DNA from: Paraburkholderia oxyphila NBRC 105797
GTDB lineage: Bacteria; Pseudomonadota; Gammaproteobacteria; Burkholderiales; Burkholderiaceae
Assembly (NCBI RefSeq): GCF_000685075.1
Contig: NZ_BAYD01000096.1
Coordinates: forward strand, 1-40,103
Length of the DNA: 40,103 nt
Direction of reading: 5' to 3'
Under the pieces are notes generated by a model that did not search any database, was not told the DNA's origin, and saw only the letters and a list, made by a program, of their open reading frames with translations. The position numbers and the translations under genes were made by a program. This document shows positions 1 through 8,528 of this stretch, piece by piece (the stretch's first letter is position 1; every line of letters starts with the position of its first letter).

Positions 1-30
1 GCGCAGCAAAAGGTCTGGCGAGCGCGCACG

Positions 31-834
<804 letters not shown>

Positions 835-836
835 GT

Positions 837-2204
837 TCAAAGCTCCTTGCTGCAATCGCGCGGCGTGATGCCCTTTTCTTTCGCATAGGCGAGTGCGGAT
901 TTTTCGATGAGCGGGCGCAGGCTCGCACGATCAGCTTCGACCCAGCCGCTGACCACGTTCCATTTCTGTCCGTCCCACTGCTGGAAGCGCACGGCGCCGC
1001 CGCCCTCGTGGTCCGCGCATGACAGCTTGAGCGGTTGCACGAGGCCCAGTGCGCCGAGCTGCTTGAGGCGGGCGTCGTCGAGATCGAGATGCTCGAAGCC
1101 CCAGCGCACCTGCTCTCCGGTCAACGGCTTGTTCCCGAACCGGCGCTGGGCGACGCGCAGCGCCTCGACGTTGAGGATGCCGTTGACGACGCCGAGGTTG
1201 TAGTAGACCGTACCAAAGCGCGACGGGTCCTTGAGGTTGCCGTTGCCGGGCTTGATCACGTACTGGTCGATCGCCTGCAGGACAGGGTAGCCGGTGCCTG
1301 ACGGGTGTGTCGTGATCGAGATGTAGCCCTTGGCGGCGTCGCCGGCCGGCCGGACATCCTCCTCGGAATTGCTCCAGATATTGCCAATGATGTGATCGGA
1401 CGGGTAGCCCACCTTCTGCGCGGTCTTCAGTGCAACCGGGTTCATCACGCCCCAGCCGCGCAGGATCACCCAGTCGGGATTGATCTGGTGGATCTTGAGC
1501 CACTGCGATCCCTGCTCATTCCCGGGATGCGGTACCTCGATCTGCGTCACTTCGAAGCCGTACTTTTTCGCGAGCAGATCCACGACAGGAATCGTTTCCC
1601 GCCCGTAGGGAGAGCCGTGATAGAGCACGACGATCTTCTTGCCCTTCAGGTTGGCGAGTCCCCCCGAGCGCTGGCCGATGTAGTTGATGATCGCCGAGAC
1701 TTCGCTATACGGGTTGAGCTGGAGCGGGAAGACGTACGGAAACACGGCACCATCGGTCGAATCGGTGCGGCCATGGTTGATCGTGACGAGCGGAATCTTG
1801 TCGGCCGTCGAGCGGTCGAGCGTCGCATAGGCGATACCGACCGAAAGCGGATTGGTGGCCGCTGCCGGCGAGCCGTCCGGCCCGCTGTTCTTGAGCCGCT
1901 CGTAGCATTCGACGCCTTTCTCGACGACATACTCCGTTTCGCATTCCTTCCAGACCAGCTTGACGCCGTTGACCCCGCCGTCACGCGCATTGATCAGTTG
2001 CAGGTAGTCGATGAATCCGCCGAAAAAGCCGCTGCCTCCTGCGGCGTAGGGGCCGACGCGATAGCTCTGTAGCGGAAAGTATTCCTCGCCGGCCGCGCGA
2101 GCCTGGGAAGGAACCGTACTCGCAAGGACAAGCGCCGCAGCGAATGCAGCAGCCATTTTTCCCCAGGCTGCGCGGTGGTGGTTACGGAAGCGATCGATTT
2201 TCAT
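837..2204 (-). CDS. Liv-type ABC transporter periplasmic binding protein
   Basis: Periplasmic ligand receptor of the importer (Peripla_BP_6 / LivK-like fold), 455 residues. It has an N-terminal signal peptide (positive start, hydrophobic stretch about residues 18-32, likely cleavage after SQARA near 38). At this size it is longer than classical LivK and nearer amide/urea-type receptors of the same superfamily. The start at 2204 has AGGAG about 11 bases upstream, slightly far. It lies between livM and livF in the same minus-strand run. The unusual position in a sulfone-oxidation operon suggests a sulfone, sulfonate or related ligand; this is inference. An amide or amino-acid ligand remains possible. 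Confidence 0.88.
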   Translation of the reverse strand: MKIDRFRNHHRAAWGKMAAAFAAALVLASTVPSQARAAGEEYFPLQSYRVGPYAAGGSGFFGGFIDYLQLINARDGGVNGVKLVWKECETEYVVEKGVECYERLKNSGPDGSPAAATNPLSVGIAYATLDRSTADKIPLVTINHGRTDSTDGAVFPYVFPLQLNPYSEVSAIINYIGQRSGGLANLKGKKIVVLYHGSPYGRETIPVVDLLAKKYGFEVTQIEVPHPGNEQGSQWLKIHQINPDWVILRGWGVMNPVALKTAQKVGYPSDHIIGNIWSNSEEDVRPAGDAAKGYISITTHPSGTGYPVLQAIDQYVIKPGNGNLKDPSRFGTVYYNLGVVNGILNVEALRVAQRRFGNKPLTGEQVRWGFEHLDLDDARLKQLGALGLVQPLKLSCADHEGGGAVRFQQWDGQKWNVVSGWVEADRASLRPLIEKSALAYAKEKGITPRDCSKEL

Positions 2205-2260
2205 ACTATGTGGACTCCTGATTGATATGATGAAAAAGAAAATGGATTGACCGTGGGCGA

Positions 2261-3292
2261 TCAGGATCTTTTCAGCCAGCGCAGGCGGGCGACCTGCACG
2301 AGCCGGGCGAGCCCGTCGGGCTCCTTGATCAGGAAGACGATGATGAGACCGCCGAATACGATCTTCTGGAGGTTCTGCAGTTGATCTTCACCGATGCCGA
2401 TATGGGCGAGCATCCCGGCGGCGTTCGACAGCAGGATCGGCAGCAGCACGATAAACGCCGCCCCGAGGAAGTTGCCGCTGATACTGCCCATGCCGCCGAT
2501 GATGATGATGAACAGGATCTGGAACGACAGGTTGAGGTTGAAGCCGTCTGGCTCCACTGTGCCGAGATACGCGAACGCCCACAGCGCGCCTGCGATGCCA
2601 AGCACGAAGGAACTCAGCGCAAACGCGAGCAGCTTGGTGCGGCCGGTGGGGATGCCGATGACGCGTGCGGCCGTGTCCATGTCGCGCACCGCCATCCAGC
2701 GCCGGCCCAGCTCGCTACGCACGAGACTGGCGCCGAACGCGAACAGCAGCAGCGTCGTGCCGAGCACGAACAGATAGCGCGAGACGGGTGAGTCGATCCG
2801 CCAGGGGCCGATGCCCAGCTGCGGTGCGCTCAGCACGCCGGAGGTATCGTTGTTCGAGAACCAGCTCACGCGCGTGAACAGCCAGACGACGAAGAATTGC
2901 GCAGCCAGCGTCGAGACGATCAGGTAAAAGCCCTTGATGCGCAGGCTCGGCAGGCCGAACAGCACGCCGGCTGCGGCGCTCACGAGTCCGCCGAGCAGGA
3001 GATCCACCGGCAGGGGCAGGGCCGGAACGCGCACGAGCAGGTTATAGGTCGCGTAGGCGCCCACCGACATGAAGGCCGCGGCGCCCAGCGAGAGCTGTCC
3101 GGCATAGCCCGTCACGAAGTTCAGGCCGAGCCCGGCGAGCGAGAGGATCAGGAAGGGCACGAGAATCGCGTTGAGCCAGTAGTCGCTGGCCCACAGCGGC
3201 ACGCCGATGAACACGACCAGCGCGGCCGCTAGCGGCGCGATTAACTGGCGCAGCGGGTTTCGGCGCGGCGCGGTGGTGGCAGTCAGTTCCAT
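2261..3292 (-). CDS. livM: Liv-type ABC transporter permease (LivM-like)
   Basis: Inner-membrane permease subunit, 343 residues with about nine to ten hydrophobic segments. It carries the LivM/LivH signature region GYAGQLSLGAAAFMSVGAY near residues 63-81 and a cytoplasmic coupling segment around VIGIPTGRTKLLAF. GGAG sits 7 bases before the ATG. The upstream livH stop lies only about 10 bases before this start, so the ribosome site overlaps the end of livH and translation is probably coupled. It partners the LivH-like permease and the two ATPases. The family call is secure; the transported compound is not known. Confidence 0.93.
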   Translation of the reverse strand: MELTATTAPRRNPLRQLIAPLAAALVVFIGVPLWASDYWLNAILVPFLILSLAGLGLNFVTGYAGQLSLGAAAFMSVGAYATYNLLVRVPALPLPVDLLLGGLVSAAAGVLFGLPSLRIKGFYLIVSTLAAQFFVVWLFTRVSWFSNNDTSGVLSAPQLGIGPWRIDSPVSRYLFVLGTTLLLFAFGASLVRSELGRRWMAVRDMDTAARVIGIPTGRTKLLAFALSSFVLGIAGALWAFAYLGTVEPDGFNLNLSFQILFIIIIGGMGSISGNFLGAAFIVLLPILLSNAAGMLAHIGIGEDQLQNLQKIVFGGLIIVFLIKEPDGLARLVQVARLRWLKRS

Positions 3293-3302
3293 GATGGACT
3301 CC

Positions 3303-4184
3303 TCAGATGCGCTCGACCGCCGGCTCGCCGAACAGCCCGACCGGGCGTACGAGCAGGAACAGCATGGCTAGCAGATAGGGAAACCAGTTCTCGATGCCGT
3401 CGCCGACGAGGGCGCCCACGTAGACTTCGGCCAGCTTCTCGCTCGCGCCGACCAGCAGACCGCCGGCGATCGCGCCGCCAATCGACGAAAAGCCGCCGAT
3501 GATGAGCACAGGCAGGGCCTTGAGCACGACGAGCGAAAGCGAGAACTGCACGCCAAGCCGGGCGCCCCAGAGCAAGCCCGCCACGAGGCTGACGAAGCCG
3601 GCCAGTGCCCAGACGATCGCCCAGACGCGCGGCAGCCGGATACCAACCGCGAATGCCGCGAGCGGATCGTCGGCCACGGCGCGCAGCGAGAGCCCGAAGC
3701 GCGAGCGTTTCGCGAGCTGTGACAGCGCGATCACGAGGACGCCGGCCGTGGCGGCGGCAAACAGGTCGAACCGGCTGACCATGACGCCCGCGAGATGCAG
3801 CGGCTTGTCGTCGATGCCGAGATCGAGGCCGTGCACCTGGGCGCCCCAGAACAATTGCGCCGCGCCTTCGAGTATCAGGCTCAGGCCGAGCGTCGCCATG
3901 AACAGCACGATCGGCGGGCGGTTCACGAGCGGGCGCAACACGAGGCGTCCCGTTGCCACGGCGACAACGATCAGCGCCGCCAGGGTGGCCGCGAACGACA
4001 GCCAGGGTGCCAGACCGCGCTCGACGAGGCTCACATAGGTCAGCGCGCCGAACAGCACGAGCGAGCCCTGGGCGAAGTTGAAGATGCCCGACGCCTTGTA
4101 GATCAGCACGAAGGCAATGGCGACGAGCGAGTACATGACGCCGGCCAGCAAGCCGCCAACGAGTACCTCGAAGAAAAATTGCAT
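3303..4184 (-). CDS. livH: Liv-type ABC transporter permease (LivH-like)
   Basis: Second inner-membrane permease of the HAAT-type importer, 293 residues and hydrophobic throughout. It begins MQFFFEVLVGGLLAGVMYSL and continues with the LivH-typical KASGIFNFAQGSLVLFGAL. The reading frame is open upstream to 4313, but that part lies antisense-free inside livG and has low-complexity basic sequence. The ATG at 4184 is preferred because AGAGG lies about 9 bases upstream and the protein then starts where LivH proteins normally start. It lies 13 bases after the livG stop. Near the C-terminus, ALPVLIIGGFSSIGGAIAGG matches the conserved permease coupling loop. Confidence 0.92.
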   Translation of the reverse strand: MQFFFEVLVGGLLAGVMYSLVAIAFVLIYKASGIFNFAQGSLVLFGALTYVSLVERGLAPWLSFAATLAALIVVAVATGRLVLRPLVNRPPIVLFMATLGLSLILEGAAQLFWGAQVHGLDLGIDDKPLHLAGVMVSRFDLFAAATAGVLVIALSQLAKRSRFGLSLRAVADDPLAAFAVGIRLPRVWAIVWALAGFVSLVAGLLWGARLGVQFSLSLVVLKALPVLIIGGFSSIGGAIAGGLLVGASEKLAEVYVGALVGDGIENWFPYLLAMLFLLVRPVGLFGEPAVERI

Positions 4185-4197
4185 AACCTCAGACCTC

Positions 4198-4977
4198 TCA
4201 ATGTCGCGTGCCGAGATAGGCGGCCAGCACGTCCGGATTCGTGCGGACTTCGTCGGGCTTGCCGTCGGCGATCTTCTTGCCATAGTCGAGCACGACGACG
4301 TGATCGGAGACACCCATGACGACGCCGATGTCGTGCTCGATCAGCACCACCGTGACGCCGAAATGCGCATTGACGTCGAGCACGTAGCCCGCCATCGCAT
4401 GCTTTTCCTCAGCGTTCATGCCGGCCATCGGCTCGTCGAGCAGCAGCAGCTTCGGTTCCGCGGCCAGCGCGCGGGCCAGTTCGACCCGCTTTTGCAGCCC
4501 ATACGACAGGGTGCCGACCACGGTGTCGCGGTAGCGCGCGAGATCGAGCGCTTCGATCACGCGGCAGGCGTGCTGACGCTGCGAGGCCTCGTCGCGCCGC
4601 GCGCGGCCCACGTGCAGCGTCTGTTCGATCCACGTGCTGCGGCGATGGAGGTTGCGTCCCGTGAGCACGTTGTCGATGACGCTCATGCGGCGAAACAGGG
4701 CGAGATTTTGGAACGTTCGGGCGATGCCGCGATGGGCGGCCCGGTAAGGATCCATATGCCGGTACGCCTGCCCGTCGAAATGCACGGTTCCCCGCTGTGG
4801 CCGGTAAACGCCATTGATCACGTTCAGCAGCGAGCTCTTGCCCGCGCCATTTGGACCGATCAACGCGCAGATCTCTCCTTGCTCAACTTCGAAACCGATA
4901 TCGGTGATGGCCGAGACACCCTTGAAGGACAACGAAATGTCACTGAGGGTGAGCAAGGGCGGTGCAGCTTGAGTCAT
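4198..4977 (-). CDS. livG: Liv-type ABC transporter ATPase (LivG-like)
   Basis: Second ATPase of the importer, 259 residues. Walker A GPNGAGKSS is at about residues 41-49, Walker B LLLLDEP at about 177-183, and the signature reads LSYGLQKRVELARAL. The Y in place of the first signature Gly is normal for LivG. The start at 4977 has GAGGG 7 bases upstream; the frame is open to 5061 but that extension would run into the end of sfnG. It begins 76 bases after the sfnG stop on the same strand with no terminator visible between, which argues that the whole transporter is co-transcribed with msuE-sfnG. Confidence 0.93.
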   Translation of the reverse strand: MTQAAPPLLTLSDISLSFKGVSAITDIGFEVEQGEICALIGPNGAGKSSLLNVINGVYRPQRGTVHFDGQAYRHMDPYRAAHRGIARTFQNLALFRRMSVIDNVLTGRNLHRRSTWIEQTLHVGRARRDEASQRQHACRVIEALDLARYRDTVVGTLSYGLQKRVELARALAAEPKLLLLDEPMAGMNAEEKHAMAGYVLDVNAHFGVTVVLIEHDIGVVMGVSDHVVVLDYGKKIADGKPDEVRTNPDVLAAYLGTRH

Positions 4978-5053
4978 GCGATGTCCCTCGAGGATGCCGC
5001 CTGGTTTCGTCTGGCGCGCGCGGCTGGCAGTCGACCACGCACGCCGGTCCGGA

Positions 5054-6157
5054 TCAGGCAACGGCAGCCTGCTTTTGGCTTTCGAGCTCGCGCACGAGCG
5101 GCAATACCTTCTTGCCGAAATAGTCGACTTCCTCGATGAAATGCAGGAAGCCAGCCAGCACGAGGTCGACCCCGATCGATTTCAGCTCGACGATGCGCTC
5201 GGCGATCTGCTGCGGCGTGCCGATCAGGTTCGTACGGAAGCCGTCGTTGTACTGCACGAGGTCTTCGAACGTCGACTTCGCCCAGTTGCCTTCGCCTTCG
5301 GGCGAGGCCTGGCCCGCCTGCTTGACGGCGCTGCCGAACGCGTTGACGGCTTCCACGTGGGCGTGCCGGATGATGTCGTCAAGGACGGCGCGTGCTTCTT
5401 CCTCGGTGTCGCGCGCGATGATGAACGCGTTCACGCCGATTTTCACGTTGTGATGGTTCTTCGCCGCTTTTTCGCGGATGTCGTCGATCTGCGCCTTCAG
5501 GTTTTCGGGCGTGTTGCCGTTCGTGAAGTACCAGTCCGAGACACTTGCCGCGTTGTCGCGCGCAGCACGCGAGCTGCCGCCCTGGAAGATTTCCGGATGC
5601 GGCTTCTGCACGGGCTTGGGGCTCAGCGTGTAGTTGTTGAAGCGGTAGAAGTCGCCCTTGAACGTGAAGTTGTCCTCGGTCCAGATGCCCTTGAGCGCGC
5701 GGATGAATTCGTTCGAGCGGCGATAGCGCTCGTCGTGTTCGAGCCAAGGTTCGCCGAGCGCCGTGAACTCGTCCTTGAACCAGCCGCTTACGACGTTGAT
5801 CGCGATGCGGCCATTCGAAATGTGATCGATGGTGGCCAGCTGCTTCGCGACTACCGCCGGATGCCACGGGCCGGGCAGGATCGCCGCGAGCACCTTGAGT
5901 CTGGTGGTGGCGTGCAGCAGCGCCTGGCTGAACGAGACCGATTCGTGCTGATATTCGGCACCGTAGCCGGCCGTGAAGCGAATCTGGCTTAGCGCATAGT
6001 CGAAACCGGCGCGCTCGGCGGTCTGTGCGAGGCGCTGATTGTATTCGAGGCTCCAGTCGGTGCGTTGCTCGATCGTGCTGACGACGAGACCGCCACTGAC
6101 GTTGGGCACCCAGTAAGCGAACTTGACGGCATCGGCGGAGATGTTGGGAAGGCTCAT
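5054..6157 (-). CDS. sfnG: FMNH2-dependent dimethylsulfone monooxygenase SfnG
   Basis: Bacterial-luciferase-like (LLM) monooxygenase that uses reduced FMN and O2 to convert dimethylsulfone to methanesulfinate in sulfur-limited cells. The 367-residue protein starts MSLPNISADAVKFAYWVPNV. It has the luciferase-family blocks WHPAVVAKQLATIDHISNGR and NVVSGWFKDEF, and a QGGSS phosphate-binding segment, in the order expected for SfnG/SsuD relatives. The open frame continues to 6454 over msuE but is not credible there; the ATG at 6157 follows an AGGATCC stretch and fits the family N-terminus. It lies 31 bases downstream of msuE, its likely flavin reductase partner. SfnG is the best match, and close sulfone monooxygenases cannot be excluded. 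Confidence 0.9.
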   Translation of the reverse strand: MSLPNISADAVKFAYWVPNVSGGLVVSTIEQRTDWSLEYNQRLAQTAERAGFDYALSQIRFTAGYGAEYQHESVSFSQALLHATTRLKVLAAILPGPWHPAVVAKQLATIDHISNGRIAINVVSGWFKDEFTALGEPWLEHDERYRRSNEFIRALKGIWTEDNFTFKGDFYRFNNYTLSPKPVQKPHPEIFQGGSSRAARDNAASVSDWYFTNGNTPENLKAQIDDIREKAAKNHHNVKIGVNAFIIARDTEEEARAVLDDIIRHAHVEAVNAFGSAVKQAGQASPEGEGNWAKSTFEDLVQYNDGFRTNLIGTPQQIAERIVELKSIGVDLVLAGFLHFIEEVDYFGKKVLPLVRELESQKQAAVA

Positions 6158-6188
6158 GAGAGGATCCTGATCGAAAAAGTGTCGGTGC

Positions 6189-6770
6189 TTATGCGGCGAG
6201 CGAAGCCGCAGTCGAGTGCGTGGTCGAGGGCGCGACCGCTCGCACGAGCGGCGCGGCGCGATCGATGGCGAGCGCAATGCGCTCGCGCAGGGCCGGGCTC
6301 GCGATTTCGTAGTCGCGGAAATCGCTTTCGGAGGCGTACACGCCGATCGGCAACGTGCGCGCCTGGAAGAAACTGAAGAGCGGCCGGAGCTGGTGATCGA
6401 TGACGAGTGCATGGCGTTCGCTGCCACCGGTGGCCGCGAGCAGCACCGGCACATCGATCAATGCCTCGTGATGGACGAGATCGAACAGATGCTTGAAGAG
6501 CCCCGCATACGAGGCGCGATAGACGGGACTCGCCACGATCAGCACGTCGGCGGCTTCGATGGCGCGGATCTGCTGCTCGACTGCGGCGGGTACGTCGGCC
6601 CGTGTCGCCGTGCCCGAGAGCTGCCAGCCGATCTCGCCGAGCTCGACGATCTGTGCCTCGATCGGCAAAACGGCGCCCAACGCGGCCAGCAGCGCCTCGG
6701 TCAGCGTGAGCGTGCGTGAGGGCCGCTTCAGGTTGCCCGACACCGCCACGACCTTGAGGGGTTTGCTCAT
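6189..6770 (-). CDS. msuE: NAD(P)H-dependent FMN reductase (MsuE/SfnE-like)
   Basis: Flavodoxin-like reductase that supplies FMNH2 to two-component monooxygenases. It is 193 residues and starts MSKPLKVVAVSGNLKRPSRT, where the SGN-x-RPSRT loop is the FMN-phosphate-binding site. The central VLIVASPVYRASYAGLFKHL and the later LLAATGGSERHALVIDHQLRPLF segments are typical of MsuE/SsuE proteins. The start at 6770 has AAGGA 6 bases upstream; an in-frame ATG at 6806 lacks support. A strong sigma-54 promoter sequence lies 60-75 bases upstream. It is the only flavin reductase seen in the window, although at least three LLM and probably four DszC-like oxygenases need reduced flavin. Confidence 0.92.
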   Translation of the reverse strand: MSKPLKVVAVSGNLKRPSRTLTLTEALLAALGAVLPIEAQIVELGEIGWQLSGTATRADVPAAVEQQIRAIEAADVLIVASPVYRASYAGLFKHLFDLVHHEALIDVPVLLAATGGSERHALVIDHQLRPLFSFFQARTLPIGVYASESDFRDYEIASPALRERIALAIDRAAPLVRAVAPSTTHSTAASLAA

Positions 6771-6829
6771 GAACTTTCCTTGTGTGTGAAATCGACATGG
6801 ACTCAAACGGTCCGCTTGAACTCAGTAAA

Positions 6830-6845
6830 GGCAAGGACTGTGCCA
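6830..6845 (-). promoter_or_regulatory. Sigma-54 (-24/-12) promoter for msuE-sfnG-liv operon
   Basis: On the minus strand the sequence reads TGGCACAGTCCTTGCC, against the consensus TGGCACG-N4-TTGCW. The GG and GC cores have the right 10-base spacing and 10 of 12 consensus positions match. It lies about 60 bases upstream of the msuE start. An SfnR-type activator gene is in the same window, which makes sigma-54 control plausible. Confidence 0.72.
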
Positions 6846-6847
6846 AT

Positions 6848-6858
6848 CGATTCAATCG
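6848..6858. repeat. 11-bp palindrome next to the -24 element
   Basis: CGATTCAATCG is a perfect palindrome around a single central base. It starts two bases upstream (in promoter orientation) of the -24 element. A similar palindrome has exactly the same spacing at the sfnB-like promoter (12300-12310). It could be an operator or accessory site; no function is known. Confidence 0.45.
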
Positions 6859-7034
6859 GCATCGAAGCAACGGCGTGCAATGGCGCCTTCGTTCACGGCA
6901 AAGGGCCTGCAGGGCAGTCATCGCATTTTCATAAGCCAATCTGCTTCGTCATGCAGACGATATTCCGCAAAACGATGAATGACAGGCGACAGGGCTGCTG
7001 AATCATTGCTTCCCAGTCAGCAGCGTTTGCGCTC

Positions 7035-8228
7035 TCAGGAGTAGAACGAGGGTGTCGGCAGGCGGTCGTTGAGCGCCCAGTCGCCGAGCTCGCGAACCTT
7101 GTAGTCGAGCGGGTCGTGCAGCGTATGCACGCGCACGTTGCGCCAATAGCGGTCCAGCGCGAGTTCGGCGGTGGTCGCCCGCGCACCCGTCACTTCGAAC
7201 AGGCGATGGGCCACCTCCAGGCCCGCGCGCGACGCGGCCACCTTGAAGGCAGTCACCGCAATCGCGACAGTGCCGCGCTCGTCTTCGGTGAGTGCCGGGC
7301 CACGCTGCCAGGCCGAGTCCAGTGCGTTCGCGGCGCGCTCGCCGAGGGCGCGCGCGCCTTCGAGCGCGAGCCAGAAATCGCCGTAGTGTGCGAGAACATA
7401 GAGGTCCTCGCGTGCACTGGGCGCGGGTGACGAGATCCACGGGCGCGGGCTGGCGAGCGTCATCTCCCGGGCCGCGGCCAGCGCGCCCTCGCCGATGCCG
7501 AGATAGATATGCGCGAGGATCGACTGCGCGAGCAGGGGACGCAGGCATGCATACGGGGTAGAAAGCGGTCCCGGGTCGGCCAGCAGTTCCTCACGCGCGA
7601 TGTGAACGCGCTCGAATGTGACGGTGCCGCTGTCGGTCTGGCGCTGGCCGATATTGTCCCAGTCGTCGAGCACTGCAATGCCTTCGCGCGGGGTCGGCAC
7701 CACGCCGATCAGCAGCCGGCCGCCGGCATCGAAGGCGGACGCAAGCAGCCTGTCCGAATCCGTCGCGCCGGAGCAAAAGCGCTTGCTTCCCGTGAACCAG
7801 TAGCCGCCGTTCCCGTCCGGCTCGGCGCGCGTGCCTTTGTCGAGCGGATTGAGTGCGTTGCCCCAGAACTCGCGCCGTAGCACCGATTCTTCGATCCACG
7901 GCTGCCATTGCTCGGGACGTCCAAACAGACGCACGGTCGCGAGTTGCAGATGGTGAAACGCGAACAGGTGGGCCAGCGAGCTATCCACGCGCGCGATGCG
8001 GCGCACGACGTCGAGCGTGGCGCGCCAGTCCGCGTCCCAGCCACCGAGGTCATGCGGGACACTGAGCGCGAGCAGGCCGCTGTCGCGCAGCAACTGTCGT
8101 TCGTGCCGCGCGCAGCCGCCCGCGCGGTCACGTACCACGGCAGTCCGGGCCAGTTCGCGGAGGACGTGCTCCAGCGCGTCGTGCCATGGGGCGGTTGCAT
8201 GATTGATCTCGGCGCCGGCGTGCTTCAT
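7035..8228 (-). CDS. sfnC: DszC/SfnC-like acyl-CoA-dehydrogenase-fold flavin monooxygenase
   Basis: Acyl-CoA-dehydrogenase-fold protein of 397 residues, of the group that includes DszC and the sulfur-acquisition SfnB/SfnC proteins. Members use FMNH2 to oxygenate sulfur compounds rather than dehydrogenate acyl-CoA. Seen in sequence: LLALSVPHDLGGWDADW N-domain, central DDWDNIGQRQTDSGTVTFE, and C-terminal LDRYWRNVRVHTLHDP, a hallmark of the SfnB/DszC branch. AGGAG lies about 9 bases before the ATG. It is upstream of msuE (264-base gap holding the msuE promoter) and has its own sigma-54 promoter at 8275-8290. It is closely similar to the divergent gene at 8529-9773. The exact substrate is unknown; assignment as SfnC rather than another branch is tentative. 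Confidence 0.8.
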   Translation of the reverse strand: MKHAGAEINHATAPWHDALEHVLRELARTAVVRDRAGGCARHERQLLRDSGLLALSVPHDLGGWDADWRATLDVVRRIARVDSSLAHLFAFHHLQLATVRLFGRPEQWQPWIEESVLRREFWGNALNPLDKGTRAEPDGNGGYWFTGSKRFCSGATDSDRLLASAFDAGGRLLIGVVPTPREGIAVLDDWDNIGQRQTDSGTVTFERVHIAREELLADPGPLSTPYACLRPLLAQSILAHIYLGIGEGALAAAREMTLASPRPWISSPAPSAREDLYVLAHYGDFWLALEGARALGERAANALDSAWQRGPALTEDERGTVAIAVTAFKVAASRAGLEVAHRLFEVTGARATTAELALDRYWRNVRVHTLHDPLDYKVRELGDWALNDRLPTPSFYS

Positions 8229-8274
8229 GACTGGATTCTCCTGATAAAAGTGGAAATCGATATGGGGCGTTCAA

Positions 8275-8290
8275 AGCACGCTGCGTACCA
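8275..8290 (-). promoter_or_regulatory. Sigma-54 promoter for the DszC/SfnC-like gene
   Basis: The minus strand reads TGGTACGCAGCGTGCT, matching 10 of 12 positions of TGGCACG-N4-TTGCW with intact GG and GC at 10-base spacing. It lies about 47 bases upstream of the ATG at 8228, a normal distance. Two TGCTG-N6-CAGCA repeats lie upstream as candidate activator sites. Confidence 0.68.
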
Positions 8291-8331
8291 CCTTCCTGAG
8301 CGCCGCATGAGTCCCTTGAAGCCTGCGGGCG

Positions 8332-8347
8332 TGCTGGCTGAACAGCA
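8332..8347. promoter_or_regulatory. Candidate SfnR upstream activator site
   Basis: TGCTG-GCTGAA-CAGCA, a perfect 5-bp inverted repeat with a 6-base spacer. It is centred roughly 50 bases upstream of the -24 element at 8275-8290. The same TGCTG-N6-CAGCA arrangement recurs at 8468-8483 and 12350-12367. Assignment to SfnR is inference from position and recurrence. Confidence 0.42.
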
Positions 8348-8467
8348 GTCGGGCAGCAAGCTGCTGCCGCAGAGGCGGTGCTCGAGACCCTGCCGCTGCC
8401 AGTGCAGCAGCGCGACTTTGGATATGAAAAATCGATGTTTCCGGTGGGGAGCAAAACGATCGACACT

Positions 8468-8483
8468 TGCTGCTCAACCAGCA
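8468..8483. promoter_or_regulatory. Candidate SfnR upstream activator site
   Basis: TGCTG-CTCAAC-CAGCA, with matching T and G outside (TTGCTG and CAGCAG). It lies about 45 bases before the right-facing gene at 8529 and about 180 bases upstream of the left-facing sigma-54 promoter, so it could serve either. The role is inferred from recurrence only. Confidence 0.4.
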
Positions 8484-8528
8484 GCGTGCTGGCGTCTCTT
8501 GATGAGCGCGGCCGCGCTGCCATGACTC

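Larger units (their letters stand above)
8229..8528. other. Divergent intergenic control region between the two DszC-like paralogues
   Basis: A 300-base stretch without a credible gene. It holds a sigma-54 promoter facing left (8275-8290), two copies of the TGCTG-N6-CAGCA inverted repeat (8332-8347 and 8468-8483), another palindrome GGCAGCA-AGC-TGCTGCC (8352-8368) and an A/T-rich patch near 8420-8440. No convincing -24/-12 element facing right was found for the gene at 8529. Confidence 0.6.

Noticed and set aside
8261..8276. Right-facing sigma-54-like TGGGGCGTTCAAAGCA
   Set aside because: Four of 12 consensus positions mismatch and it is about 250 bases from the gene at 8529, overlapping the better left-facing promoter region.
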